From contig NZ_JBJKOP010000035.1 of NCBI RefSeq assembly GCF_046707225.1, positions 131,866 through 195,865 on the forward strand: a stretch of 64,000 nucleotides of DNA, written 5' to 3'. Of this stretch, positions 34,358 to 43,100 are shown one piece after another. Within the stretch, counting starts at the first letter, position 1; each line of letters opens with the position of its first letter. The DNA comes from Caproicibacter sp046707225. GTDB taxonomy: Bacteria > Bacillota > Clostridia > Oscillospirales > Acutalibacteraceae. Under the pieces are notes generated by a model that was not told the DNA's origin, ran no database searches, and saw nothing but the letters and a program-made list of their open reading frames with translations. The translations under genes and the position numbers were made by a program.

Positions 34358-35428
34358 TCAAAGCTGCTTTACCGAGGACCGTTCCATCAACTCAGGCTTA
34401 AATTCGACCGTCGCGGAAAAACGTGGATCCGAAATCAGGTGAAGAAGGTTGCGCGCCGCCGTTTCGCCCAGCAGTTCCTTCGGATGAGAAACGCTGGTGA
34501 GAGGGACCTCGCACAGAGTGGCGAGATCGGAATTATCCACCCCGATGAGGGATACGTCGTCTGGAATGCCGAACCCCCTACTTTTCAGCAGACTGACCAG
34601 ACTGATCGCAATCTGGTCGTTGTAGCAGACGACGGAGGTGCAGCCGTCGATCCGCGACAGGATCCGTTTCGCGTCGCCGGAAAGGGAAGAGAAATCCTCT
34701 GTGCTGTACCACAGGACGTTTTCATCCCGCAGGCCTAGGCCCGACCGGATCAGCGCGTCGACGTAGCCCGCGTAACGCCGGTGGCCCTGGTAATCATCCA
34801 GTTTGAAAATTCCGGCGATCCGCCGGTGGCCCTTCCGGATCAAGCAGTCGGCCGCCAGAAATCCGGCATTGTGGTCGTTCAGCGACACGTGCGGAAGATC
34901 TAGGGCCGGGTAAAAACTGTTGATAAAAATCATTGGAATTTTGTCTTCGTTTATTTTTCGATAAAGATCCAGATTCGGATTTGGCAGGCCGCTTTTGGTC
35001 GGTTCCACAATCATGCCGTCGACACCCTTTCCCAGCATGGAGGAGATCACGCTGCGCTCGTTTTCCACTTTGTTGTGAGTAAAGGCCAACTGCATGGAAT
35101 AACCGTTTTCGGTCAGGACTTTTTCAATTCCCTTGATGATGTTGGGGAAAATGTAGCTGCCCACATAGGTGGTTACAACGCCGATCGTCATATTTGGCTT
35201 TCTTGCGGAAGGGTCGAACACGACGTAGGTTCCGCTTCCCTGTCTGCTTTCCAGCAGCTTTTCCTGCTCCAGAAGCTTAATGGCCTGGCGGATCGTCTGC
35301 CTGCTGATTTCAAACATGCTGCTCAGCTCATTTTCAGAGTAGAGCTTATCCCCGTATTTTAATTCTTTTGATTCTATCTTCTGCCGGATCCAGTTTACCA
35401 GAGTCATGTATTTTGGAATATCTGACAT
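34358..35428 (-). CDS. araR: AraR-type arabinose repressor (GntR HTH + LacI-like domain)
   Basis: 356 aa. N-terminal GntR winged helix (about residues 10-72, DKLYSENELSSMFEISRQTIRQAIKLLEQE), then a LacI/PBP1-type effector domain (about 80-350, IGVVTTYVGSYIFPNIIKGIE, FINSFYPALDLPHVSLNDHNAGFLAADCL). This combination is typical of AraR, which releases DNA on binding L-arabinose. Candidate operators lie before the transport operon. AGGAGGCGG lies before the ATG. It follows the permease gene and precedes the araB relic. Confidence 0.88.
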   Translation of the reverse strand: MSDIPKYMTLVNWIRQKIESKELKYGDKLYSENELSSMFEISRQTIRQAIKLLEQEKLLESRQGSGTYVVFDPSARKPNMTIGVVTTYVGSYIFPNIIKGIEKVLTENGYSMQLAFTHNKVENERSVISSMLGKGVDGMIVEPTKSGLPNPNLDLYRKINEDKIPMIFINSFYPALDLPHVSLNDHNAGFLAADCLIRKGHRRIAGIFKLDDYQGHRRYAGYVDALIRSGLGLRDENVLWYSTEDFSSLSGDAKRILSRIDGCTSVVCYNDQIAISLVSLLKSRGFGIPDDVSLIGVDNSDLATLCEVPLTSVSHPKELLGETAARNLLHLISDPRFSATVEFKPELMERSSVKQL

Positions 35429-35524
35429 GTTTCCGCCTCCTAAAAGTCAAAAATCATCATACTTCATCGCTCTCTAATTGTCAATACAAGTAGGACTTTC
35501 AGACGGCGGGGAAACTGCTGGAGC

Positions 35525-36712
35525 TTACGCGTTTCTCTTTTTTGAAAGAAGGTCGACCGTTACAGCTCCGAGAAGGACAAGCCCCTTAACTACTTTCTGA
35601 ACGTCGACGGACCAGCCAATCAGGGACATGCCATTGTTTAGAACTCCCATGATCAAAGCGCCAACGACGGCTCCCATAATGGTTCCGCTTCCGCCCAGAG
35701 CGGCCGCGCCGCCGATGTAGCAGGCGGCGATGGCGTCGAGCTCGAAGCCATCGCCGGCTTTCGGCGTTGCCGAAGCGTTCCGGGCGGAAAGCACGATGCC
35801 GGCCAGAGCGCTCATCAGTCCCATGCTGGTGTAAATCCAGAACATAACGCGCTGCGTTTTGATTCCGGAAAGCCTTGCGGCGTTTGCGTTGCCGCCGACC
35901 GCGTAGATCTGCCGCCCAGGGACGGTGTTGTCCGTAAGGAACGTGTAAATCACGATCAGAAGCAGCATAATGGCCAATACGACCGGAAGGCCGTTGTACA
36001 GGGCGAGCTTGACCGTAAAGAAGTTGATAATGACGATAATGATTGCCAGCTTTGCGGCGGTCTGCCAAAGAGGCGGGACCGCAAAGCCGTAGGAGCTCTT
36101 TTTTCGCTGGGAACGGACCTCCATGAAAATCGCGAGCAGCGAACCCGCGATACCCGAGAGAACGGACAGCATCTCAACTTTTGTTCTGCCAAGGAAATAG
36201 GTGTTGATTTCCGGCAGATAGCCGGCGCCGATGGTCACATAACCGGCGGGCAGCGGCCCTTTGGTCTGCCCGTTCAGCACGACGAGGGTCAGTCCGCGGA
36301 AGATGAGCATATTCGCCAGCGTGACCACGAAGGGCGGAACCCGGAGGTAGGCGATAAACACGCCCTGCCACATGCCGATCAGCACCCCGGACAGTAGCAC
36401 CAGAAGGAACGCGAGCGGGATGGACATCCTCAGGTCGAGCACAAAGATGGCGCAGATTGCCCCTGTGAAGGCGACCACGGAGCCGACGGAAAGGTCGACG
36501 TTTCCGGTCAGCACGCAGAGCAGCATGCCGACCGCGAGAATCACGACGTAACTGTTCTGCATGAACAGGTTGTTAATATTCATCGGGCTTGCATTTTTCC
36601 CGCCTGAAAGCAGCGTGAAAATCAGGTAAATGACAATTAGGGCAATCAGCATTCCGTACTGCTTCGCGTTGATTGAGCCCGCCTTTTTCCTGGCGGCGGA
36701 TTTTTCACTCAT
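35525..36712 (-). CDS. gguB: Monosaccharide ABC transporter permease (GguB/XylH-like)
   Basis: 395 aa, about ten hydrophobic helices. Begins with a basic cytoplasmic tail, then YGMLIALIVIYLIFTLLSGG; contains the BPD_transp_2 EAA-like segment SGIKTQRVMFWIYTSMGLMSALAGIVLSARNASATPKAG and AIAACYIGGAALGGSGTIMGAV. Its start overlaps the ATPase stop (ATGA). The transporter type carries pentoses or galactose; the adjacent araR and araB suggest arabinose. Confidence 0.92.
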   Translation of the reverse strand: MSEKSAARKKAGSINAKQYGMLIALIVIYLIFTLLSGGKNASPMNINNLFMQNSYVVILAVGMLLCVLTGNVDLSVGSVVAFTGAICAIFVLDLRMSIPLAFLLVLLSGVLIGMWQGVFIAYLRVPPFVVTLANMLIFRGLTLVVLNGQTKGPLPAGYVTIGAGYLPEINTYFLGRTKVEMLSVLSGIAGSLLAIFMEVRSQRKKSSYGFAVPPLWQTAAKLAIIIVIINFFTVKLALYNGLPVVLAIMLLLIVIYTFLTDNTVPGRQIYAVGGNANAARLSGIKTQRVMFWIYTSMGLMSALAGIVLSARNASATPKAGDGFELDAIAACYIGGAAALGGSGTIMGAVVGALIMGVLNNGMSLIGWSVDVQKVVKGLVLLGAVTVDLLSKKRNA

Positions 36713-38265
36713 ATTGCCGGTCTCTCCTTTCTTGCATGGGTCAGAATGATCTTCATGATTGTTTCCTGCGAAAACTCCTCCCGGCTTAGTTCACCGGCGA
36801 TTTCCCCCTGGTTCAGCACGTAGATCCGGTCGCAGACTCCGAGAAGCTCCGGCATCTCGGAGGAGATGAAGATCACGGTCTTTCCCTGTTTTGCAAGTTC
36901 ATTGATGATCTCGTAAATTTCGTATTTTGCCCCTACGTCGATCCCACGGGTCGGTTCGTCAAGGATCAGAAGATCGGGGCTTGTCATAATCCACTTGGAG
37001 AGCACGACTTTCTGCTGGTTGCCTCCCGAAAGGGCCCCGACGGTCTGTTGGACCGAATTCGCTTTAATATTCAGCTTTTTCCGAAACTTCTCCGAGGCGA
37101 CGATTTCGTCGCTTTTATTGATTACGCTTTTTCTGGAAAAACGGAACGGCAGACTCGCGAGAGTCATGTTCCAGCGAATGTCGTTGATCAGCACCAGTCC
37201 GTATCCCTTGCGGTCCTCCGACGCGTAGGCAATCCCGTTGCGGATGGCGTCTTTCACACAGCGTAGGCGCAGTTCCTTTCCGTTCTTTTTCAGACTACCG
37301 GAAATGTTGCATCCGTATGCCCTGCCGAAAATGCTCATAGCAAGCTCGGTGCGCCCGGCACCCATCAGCCCCGCGAACCCGACCACCTCCCCCGTGTTGA
37401 CATGAAACGACACGTTGTTGATGACAGTCCTTTCCGGGTCGTCCGGATGGCGGACGCTCCAGTTTTTGACCTCAAACGCGACGCCGCCGATCTTTCTTTC
37501 CCGCGGAGGGTAACGGTTTGTCAGCTCGCGGCCGACCATGCCCTTGATGATGCGGTCTTCGGTGATTTCATCGATGCCTTTTTTCAGCGTTTCTATGGTC
37601 TTTCCGTCCCGGATCACGGTGATGCTGTCTGCGACGGAGCTGAGCTCGTTCAGCTTGTGGGAAATCATAATGCAGGTAATTCCCTGATCTTTCAGGCTCA
37701 GAATGATATTGAGGAGCTTTTGGCTGTCTTCATCGTTTAAAGAGGCGGTCGGCTCGTCCAGAATCAGGAGTTCTACTTTTTTCGCCAGCGCTTTTGCAAT
37801 TTCTACCAGTTGCTGTCTACCGATGCTGAGCTTACTGACCGGAATGCTGATATTTTCCTCCGCTAAACCGACGCGCTCCAGAATTTCGGCGGCGCGCTGG
37901 TGCGTTTTGTGCCAGTCGATGACGCCTTTGGCGGAGGTGATCTCGTTGCCGAGAAACACATTTTCCGCAACGGAGAGGTACGGACTCAGCGCAAGCTCCT
38001 GATGGATGATCACGACCCCGCGGCGTTCGCTTTCCCGGATATCGCGGAACCTGCACTCCTTTCCGTTGTACAGAATATCTCCGGTATACTCCCCGTAGGG
38101 ATAGATACCGGAAAGAATATTCATCAGCGTCGACTTCCCCGCGCCGTTTTCCCCGCACAGGGCGTGGACCTCGCCGCGTTCCACAGAAAGGTTGACGTCG
38201 TCGAGAGCCTTTACGCCTGAAAATTCCTTCGTGATGTTTTTCATTTCCAAGATAATTTCGGACAT
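36709..38265 (-). CDS. gguA: Monosaccharide ABC transporter ATPase (GguA/XylG-like)
   Basis: 518 aa with two ABC domains. The first: Walker A GENGAGKST, signature LSIGRQQLVEIAKAL, Walker B ILDEPTAS. The second: degenerate Walker A GFAGLMGAGRTELA, signature LSGGNQQKVVLSKW, Walker B ILDEPTRGID. This duplicated form is characteristic of sugar importers of the Ara/Rbs/Xyl class. AGAGGGA precedes the ATG. Confidence 0.95.
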   Translation of the reverse strand: MSEIILEMKNITKEFSGVKALDDVNLSVERGEVHALCGENGAGKSTLMNILSGIYPYGEYTGDILYNGKECRFRDIRESERRGVVIIHQELALSPYLSVAENVFLGNEITSAKGVIDWHKTHQRAAEILERVGLAEENISIPVSKLSIGRQQLVEIAKALAKKVELLILDEPTASLNDEDSQKLLNIILSLKDQGITCIMISHKLNELSSVADSITVIRDGKTIETLKKGIDEITEDRIIKGMVGRELTNRYPPRERKIGGVAFEVKNWSVRHPDDPERTVINNVSFHVNTGEVVGFAGLMGAGRTELAMSIFGRAYGCNISGSLKKNGKELRLRCVKDAIRNGIAYASEDRKGYGLVLINDIRWNMTLASLPFRFSRKSVINKSDEIVASEKFRKKLNIKANSVQQTVGALSGGNQQKVVLSKWIMTSPDLLILDEPTRGIDVGAKYEIYEIINELAKQGKTVIFISSEMPELLGVCDRIYVLNQGEIAGELSREEFSQETIMKIILTHARKERPAI

Positions 38266-38353
38266 GACGTTTCAATCCCTCTTTTCCCGTGATCGAATGG
38301 AAGATTTGGGCGGCAGCGTTCCGGCTGCCGCCCAAAACGATGTGGTTATCGGA

Positions 38354-39499
38354 TCAGGAAATGTCCGACTGCTTGTAATAACCGGAGTCGATCAGCTCTT
38401 TTTGAATATTATCCTTGTAGATAGCCACGGGGTTGCAGAGGTAGGACGGAACGACCAGCTTGCCGTTGTTGTAAGAAGTCTTGTCGTTGATTTCAGGCTC
38501 CTTGCCTTCCAGGACGGCCTGGACCATCGTGACGCATTTGGCGGCGAGCACGCGGGTATCCTTGAAGACCGTCATAGACTGCTTGCCGGATCGAATGTTC
38601 TTGACCGCCATGGTTTCGGCATCTTGCCCGGTGATCATTGGCCACTTTTCGCCGACCTTGTAACCTGCGCCCTCCAGAGCGGCGGCGATGCCGTAGGAAA
38701 TGCCGTCGAACGGGCTCAGTACGATGTCGACGTCCTTCCCGGTGCTGTAGTAGCCGGAAAGCAGGTCTTCCATCCTTTTCTGAGCCGTTTCCTGGCTCCA
38801 GCGCAGGATACAGATCTTATCGAAGTCCGTCTGGCCGGAAACCACTTTCAGCTTGCCGCCGTCGATATACGGTTGAAGGACCTCCATTGCGCCGGTATTC
38901 AGGAAATGCGCGTTGTTGTCATCCGGGGAGCCTGCGAACAGCTCGATGTTGTACGGCCCCTTTCCGTCCTTGAGACCCGCTTTTTCCTCTATGTATTTGC
39001 CGATCAGAGTGCCGACGCCCTTGTTGTCAAAGGTTGCGTAATAAGAGACCGCATCGGTGTCCATCAGAAGACGGTCGTAGGCGATGACGGGAATGCTGTT
39101 CTTTTTGGCCTCCTCCAGAACGTTGACCAGCGCACTGGAGTCGATGGAGGCGACGACGAGGCAGTTCGCCCCGCTGGTAATCATGTTTTCAATCTGGGAA
39201 ACCTGCGCCTGGACGTCGTCTTCCGCATACTGCAGGTCTACGGCGTAGCCCAGCTTTTCAAGCTGATCCTTCATGTTGTTTCCGTCTCTGATCCAGCGTT
39301 CGGAGGATTTGGTCGGCATGGCCACGCCAACTTTTTTGCCTTTGGCTGAGGGCGTTGGCGACGAGGAGGCTGCGGCCTGGCTGTCTGTGCCTGCGTTTGC
39401 GGGGGCGGTGTTGGTCGGTGTGCTTGTGCAGGCGGCCGCAGAAACCAGCACGCACAGGCTGAGCGTTGCTCCGACGATGCTTTTCAATACACGGTTCAT
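38354..39499 (-). CDS. chvE: Sugar ABC transporter substrate-binding lipoprotein (ChvE-like)
   Basis: 381 aa lipoprotein (lipobox SAAAC, C24) of the periplasmic-binding-protein type I fold. GKKVGVAMPTKSSERWIRDGNNMKDQLEKLGY, NCLVVASIDSSALVN and IAYDRLLMDTDAVSYYATFDN are the ChvE/XylF hallmarks for a pentose or hexose. First gene of the operon, with GGAGAGAG upstream and an AraR-type palindrome 37 bases before it. Confidence 0.94.
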   Translation of the reverse strand: MNRVLKSIVGATLSLCVLVSAAACTSTPTNTAPANAGTDSQAAASSSPTPSAKGKKVGVAMPTKSSERWIRDGNNMKDQLEKLGYAVDLQYAEDDVQAQVSQIENMITSGANCLVVASIDSSALVNVLEEAKKNSIPVIAYDRLLMDTDAVSYYATFDNKGVGTLIGKYIEEKAGLKDGKGPYNIELFAGSPDDNNAHFLNTGAMEVLQPYIDGGKLKVVSGQTDFDKICILRWSQETAQKRMEDLLSGYYSTGKDVDIVLSPFDGISYGIAAALEGAGYKVGEKWPMITGQDAETMAVKNIRSGKQSMTVFKDTRVLAAKCVTMVQAVLEGKEPEINDKTSYNNGKLVVPSYLCNPVAIYKDNIQKELIDSGYYKQSDIS

Positions 39500-39535
39500 T
39501 TACACTCTCTCCTTAAATTAAAATAAGAAAGCCGA

Positions 39536-39697
39536 ATTGTAAATACAAAAACGGCTTAAACCGTTTTAAAAACGATACTGTCGGAAGTAATACTAATTTT
39601 TATCTATATTTTTAACTAAAAACATTGATAATATATTCATAATATACATCTGCTTTTTTAAATTGTCAATATAAGTTTTCAATTATTTGTTAACAAA
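39536..39697. promoter_or_regulatory. Candidate AraR operators upstream of chvE
   Basis: ATTGTAAATACAA (39536-39548), with TTGTA / TACAA arms, lies in the 5' leader. A perfect 14-base palindrome ATTTGTTAACAAAT lies at 39684-39697. Both resemble the AraR consensus with TTTGTAC / GTACAAA arms; placement before the transport operon fits repression. Also present is an AAACGG..CCGTTT dyad (39553-39572). The rest of the 240-base region is AT-rich leader/promoter DNA. Confidence 0.6.
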
Positions 39698-39739
39698 TAT
39701 AGTACAACTTTAGCCCGCAGGAATTAACCTGTCTGAAAA

Positions 39740-39888
39740 GGGGTGTTGCAAAACGAATTTGTAATAGAGAATCATACAAATGAGCCACCACAAAATCAAG
39801 AAAATGCGCCTTGAAATGGACTTTTCAACCCATTCAAAGCGCATTTTTTGTGCAACATTTTTTTGAGAAGCTATTTAGCAACACCCCC
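39740..39888. mobile_element. MITE-like element, copy B
   Basis: 149 bp with GGGGTGTTGCAAAACG on the left and AGCAACACCCCC on the right. Reverse-complement alignment to copy A is good across the middle (shared block AAATGGACTTTT, GAAAATGCGCC and GCAAAACGAATTTG). It is non-coding, with a TTGAAATGG / CCATTCAA arm. Together with copy A it flanks the arabinose locus in inverted orientation. Confidence 0.75.
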
Positions 39889-39889
39889 T

Positions 39890-40128
39890 GCCCGCTCCCG
39901 CACACAAAGCAGAGCAGAAGGCGAAAGCAATCCGATTCAAAAGGGACGAGAAGGGAGGGGGCTGCGCCTCCTCCCTGCCATAGCCCCCCATATCATGGGG
40001 GCTGCCTGCTTTCGCTTCGAAATTAAAATGGGAGGGGTTTGGGGTAGGCTCGATGCGCATTTTCTGCTCAACGCTAAAGCTCTTCTGAACACCCCGGCAC
40101 AGCCCCGGGGGTTTCACAGGACACAAAA
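39890..40128. repeat. Non-coding stretch with several hairpins and a decayed element end
   Basis: About 240 bases without a credible gene. It holds GCGAAAGCA / TGCTTTCGC arms about 90 bases apart, a GGGAGG / CCTCCC hairpin, and GCCCCC / GGGGGC (39982-40001). At 40049-40094 the string ATGCGCATTTTCTGCTCAACG..CTTCTGAACACCCC resembles the right end of copy B, suggesting an old, worn third copy. No function is suggested. Confidence 0.45.
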
Positions 40129-40130
40129 AA

Positions 40131-40169
40131 CAAACAGCCGGTGCGGATTTTTTCCGCACCGGCTGTTTT
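40131..40169. terminator. Terminator downstream of the 955-aa protein gene
   Basis: AACAGCCGGTGCGGA / TCCGCACCGGCTGTT palindrome with A-rich and T-rich flanks; serves the minus-strand operon ending at 40203. Confidence 0.88.
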
Positions 40170-40202
40170 GACTGGCCGGGAGGGCTCAATGGAAAAGAAC
40201 GA

Positions 40203-43070
40203 TTAGAACAGATGGCTGATCGTGCTTGCCGCACTGTTCCAGGCGGAGCGGATCCATCCCCAAAGCCCGGACCCGGAATCAGATTTGCCGGAATTTTCAG
40301 CGGGCTGAACCGCTGCGGTTTTCACCGGCTCCGGCTCTTTGATTTCGGCGGTCTTATAAACAAACTTTACACTGGTTTCCGCCCCGTCGGCAACTTCGGT
40401 AAAGATTTTGTACTGGTCGGAAAGATCGGTGTAAGCGTCTTTCTTATCCATCAGGGTACGCATGTGGTCCGCCGTGCCCTTTTGCGTGAACTCGTCCAGA
40501 TGATTGAAGGTATCCTGAAAGAGCGATACCGTATTCGGCTGGGTGGTCAGACGGAAAATTTCCATAATCTTTCTGTTGCTGCGGATGTCGTCTTCCATTT
40601 TGGTTAAAACCTGAGTGGTCTGCGGCATTTTGTGCAGGCTTGCGTTGACGGCCGGATCATCCAGCTCAGCTTTGATCGAGTCAAGAATCGGCTCGGAATC
40701 GTCGTAATCTTTCAGGAGCGAGGGGACCATGCCGCGGAAGTTTTTGATTTTCGGGTCGTCGTTCAGGTTGATCAGGTCGCGCAGAATGGAGATGTTTTCC
40801 GTGTTGTCGTCCATATCGGTCTTCATACTCTTGAGCTTGCTGGCCCAGGTAATCAGATAGTCCATATCGTCTTTGTTTAGGAGGAGGTCCTTTGCGTCTT
40901 CAAAATCATCCTCCAGTTCCGCCTCGTCGTCATCGTCAAGGTCGTCGAGATCGTCCTGCAAATCATTGATGTAATGCTGGGTCTTTCCTAACGTGGTAAG
41001 TGCGCTTGTCAGTTTGGAGGAGTAGTTGCTGCCGAGTTTTTTCGTCAGGCTGGTTTGCAGCGTTTCTGAATTGCTCATAAGGCTTTTTAAAGCGGGGGTC
41101 AGTTGTGAAGCAAGGCCGTCCATTTGATTGCTTAAATCCGTATCAAGACTGCTCATGATATCGTTGACATCCCCCGCCGGGATGGTGGCATCAGAATTAT
41201 AATGCAGTACAATCTGAATCATCTGACTCTGTAAATCGGCTTCCGCTTCGCTCGGCAAACCCATGCCGGGCAGATCGGAGAGCAGTTGGGCGACATACAA
41301 ATTGCCATTGCCGTCCGTAGACAATTTTCCTTCAGAGATTAAAGCGGCAATTTCTGTCTGAAGACCCTTGATGTCGTCGGAGGTCAGATTATCGGTCGTT
41401 TTTAAAGAAGATAATGAAGAAGAGGGAATCGTAATTGTGGAATTTGCTTTAATGAAAGCACTGGTAAGTTCCTCCGTTATTTCTTCTTCAAGATCCGGCT
41501 GACCAAGGTCCTGCGTGCTTAAGAAGCCGATTAATTTCGCGGCGTTGATATTGCCTGTTCCGTCTTCTTTTGCAAGATTGGTAATTTCTTCCGTGATGGG
41601 GGTCAGCTTCCGATTGACGATGCTGTTCAAAAGTGCTTTTACATCATCTTTCGTTAAATCCAATGCATCACCGGAGAGTCCGGAGCTTTTCTGTATTTCT
41701 GAAAGGGTGTTCATGCTGTCAAGCGTGTCGGAGAGGGAATTCTGCACGCTGGAATCGCTCAGAGCCGCCAAAGTGTCGATATCGTCGTCATCCAGACGGT
41801 AAAGGATATGTTTTGCGTCTTTCATGATATCGTCCAGATGGTTGTAGGCCTTGTCGTAATGATTCAAAACCTGAATCACGCGGTTCAGTTTTCCAATCTT
41901 GAAGGTTTCAATATCATCGTAATCCTTAAGCAGGGTCTTGGCCTTTGCGACGTTCTCGTCGGTCAGGCGGTCGTTCAGCCCGCGGATAATCTGATTATCC
42001 ATAATATATTTCAGATCCGCTTTATCAATATCCGATGTCACGCGGTCGTAAAGGCTGATGTTCTGATCCGTTACATATTTCGGCATGACGTCGAGCGCGG
42101 CCGTGTCAAGATCGTAAAAATGGAACACATCGTCCACGATCAGCCGGGCGGCGGCGGTGCGGTCGGGATTGGTGAAGAGCGAGCGGATGTCTTTATTCGG
42201 GTCCGCTGCTTCAATATTGTCCTGCATGCTGCTCAGCTTGTCGAGATCGTCCTTGAGATCATCCAGACTGTTTTCGCTGCCGAGCTCGTCTTGGTCCGGC
42301 AGCTCCGGCGTCGCCGCGATGGCGATTGAGCTAAGGGTGAAGTCCTTCGCGTCCGCAGTGATGACAAGATCCTCCGGAATGTCGATGGTGTCGAGCCCCT
42401 CCACTCCGCAGTTTTTCAGGTCGAGACTTTCCGAAAGGCCAGGCATGGATAGGAACGTGACGAACTGGTTGTTCCCGTCGGAGATCACCTTGCCTTTGTT
42501 GACAGCGACGTTGCTGAAGGTGTCGGAGGGCAGCGTGGCCGCCACAATTGCCGTCATGGGCGTATACATGATAACGTCTTTGCCGTCCACCTGAACCGTG
42601 TGCGCGTCCGTGTTTTTCAGATCCACGGTGATTTTTACTTTTCCGGATTTTCCGGCAAGCTGTTCCGGTGTGACGAATTTGCCGTTCAGTTCGTAGGAGA
42701 CGGCCACCTTTAACGGGGTTGCGGAGGTCGTCTTTCCCTGATAATAAACGTCTGCGCCGCTGTCGCCGCCGCTGAGCACCCAGGTCAGATTATCCCCGGT
42801 TTTCAGCGGCTGGTCCGACGATTTGACGTTTTTAATATCGGTCAGATTGGACCGGTCCGCAATCCGGACGTTGCTGGAATCGGAGTGCAGCCAGTCGGAA
42901 ACCGTGGTGCTCTGCACGCTTCCGGCCGCGCTCAGGTTGACATAAACAGTCTCGTCTTTTTTGGTGGACTCCCCGCTTGCCGCGGCAGCCGTCGGCAGCG
43001 ATACCGAGCAGATCAGGGCGAGAACCAGGCAGCCGATCCGTCCGGCGCGGGAGTAAATTTGTTTTCTCAT
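40203..43070 (-). CDS. Large exported protein partnered with an MmpL transporter
   Basis: 955 aa. Signal peptide (SRAGRIGCLVLALICSVSLP, cleavage about AAA near 31), then a beta-rich region (about 40-260, with a PEQLAGKSGKVKITVDLKN segment), and a long acidic, mostly helical middle (about 260-900) rich in D, L and S. Two related blocks (EDGTGNINAAKLIGFLS and TDGNGNLYVAQLLSDLP) look like an internal duplication of a D-x-G-N-type, possibly calcium-binding, loop. The C-terminus is an amphipathic WGWIRSAWNSAASTISHLF. In relatives this region seems to occur inside or beside MmpL-type proteins (YhgE-like); I cannot name the family securely. First ribosome site AAAGGAGG. Confidence 0.82.
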   Translation of the reverse strand: MRKQIYSRAGRIGCLVLALICSVSLPTAAAASGESTKKDETVYVNLSAAGSVQSTTVSDWLHSDSSNVRIADRSNLTDIKNVKSSDQPLKTGDNLTWVLSGGDSGADVYYQGKTTSATPLKVAVSYELNGKFVTPEQLAGKSGKVKITVDLKNTDAHTVQVDGKDVIMYTPMTAIVAATLPSDTFSNVAVNKGKVISDGNNQFVTFLSMPGLSESLDLKNCGVEGLDTIDIPEDLVITADAKDFTLSSIAIAATPELPDQDELGSENSLDDLKDDLDKLSSMQDNIEAADPNKDIRSLFTNPDRTAAARLIVDDVFHFYDLDTAALDVMPKYVTDQNISLYDRVTSDIDKADLKYIMDNQIIRGLNDRLTDENVAKAKTLLKDYDDIETFKIGKLNRVIQVLNHYDKAYNHLDDIMKDAKHILYRLDDDDIDTLAALSDSSVQNSLSDTLDSMNTLSEIQKSSGLSGDALDLTKDDVKALLNSIVNRKLTPITEEITNLAKEDGTGNINAAKLIGFLSTQDLGQPDLEEEITEELTSAFIKANSTITIPSSSLSSLKTTDNLTSDDIKGLQTEIAALISEGKLSTDGNGNLYVAQLLSDLPGMGLPSEAEADLQSQMIQIVLHYNSDATIPAGDVNDIMSSLDTDLSNQMDGLASQLTPALKSLMSNSETLQTSLTKKLGSNYSSKLTSALTTLGKTQHYINDLQDDLDDLDDDDEAELEDDFEDAKDLLLNKDDMDYLITWASKLKSMKTDMDDNTENISILRDLINLNDDPKIKNFRGMVPSLLKDYDDSEPILDSIKAELDDPAVNASLHKMPQTTQVLTKMEDDIRSNRKIMEIFRLTTQPNTVSLFQDTFNHLDEFTQKGTADHMRTLMDKKDAYTDLSDQYKIFTEVADGAETSVKFVYKTAEIKEPEPVKTAAVQPAENSGKSDSGSGLWGWIRSAWNSAASTISHLF

Positions 43071-43100
43071 TTTAAAAACCTCCTTTGCACAAAAGGATTG

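Noticed and set aside
38192..39349. Plus-strand open frame of 385 codons
   Set aside because: Antisense to the chvE-like binding-protein gene; no family match.
39811..40171. ORFs in the region after copy B
   Set aside because: Repeat-derived, with no start signals; the sequence is made of hairpins.
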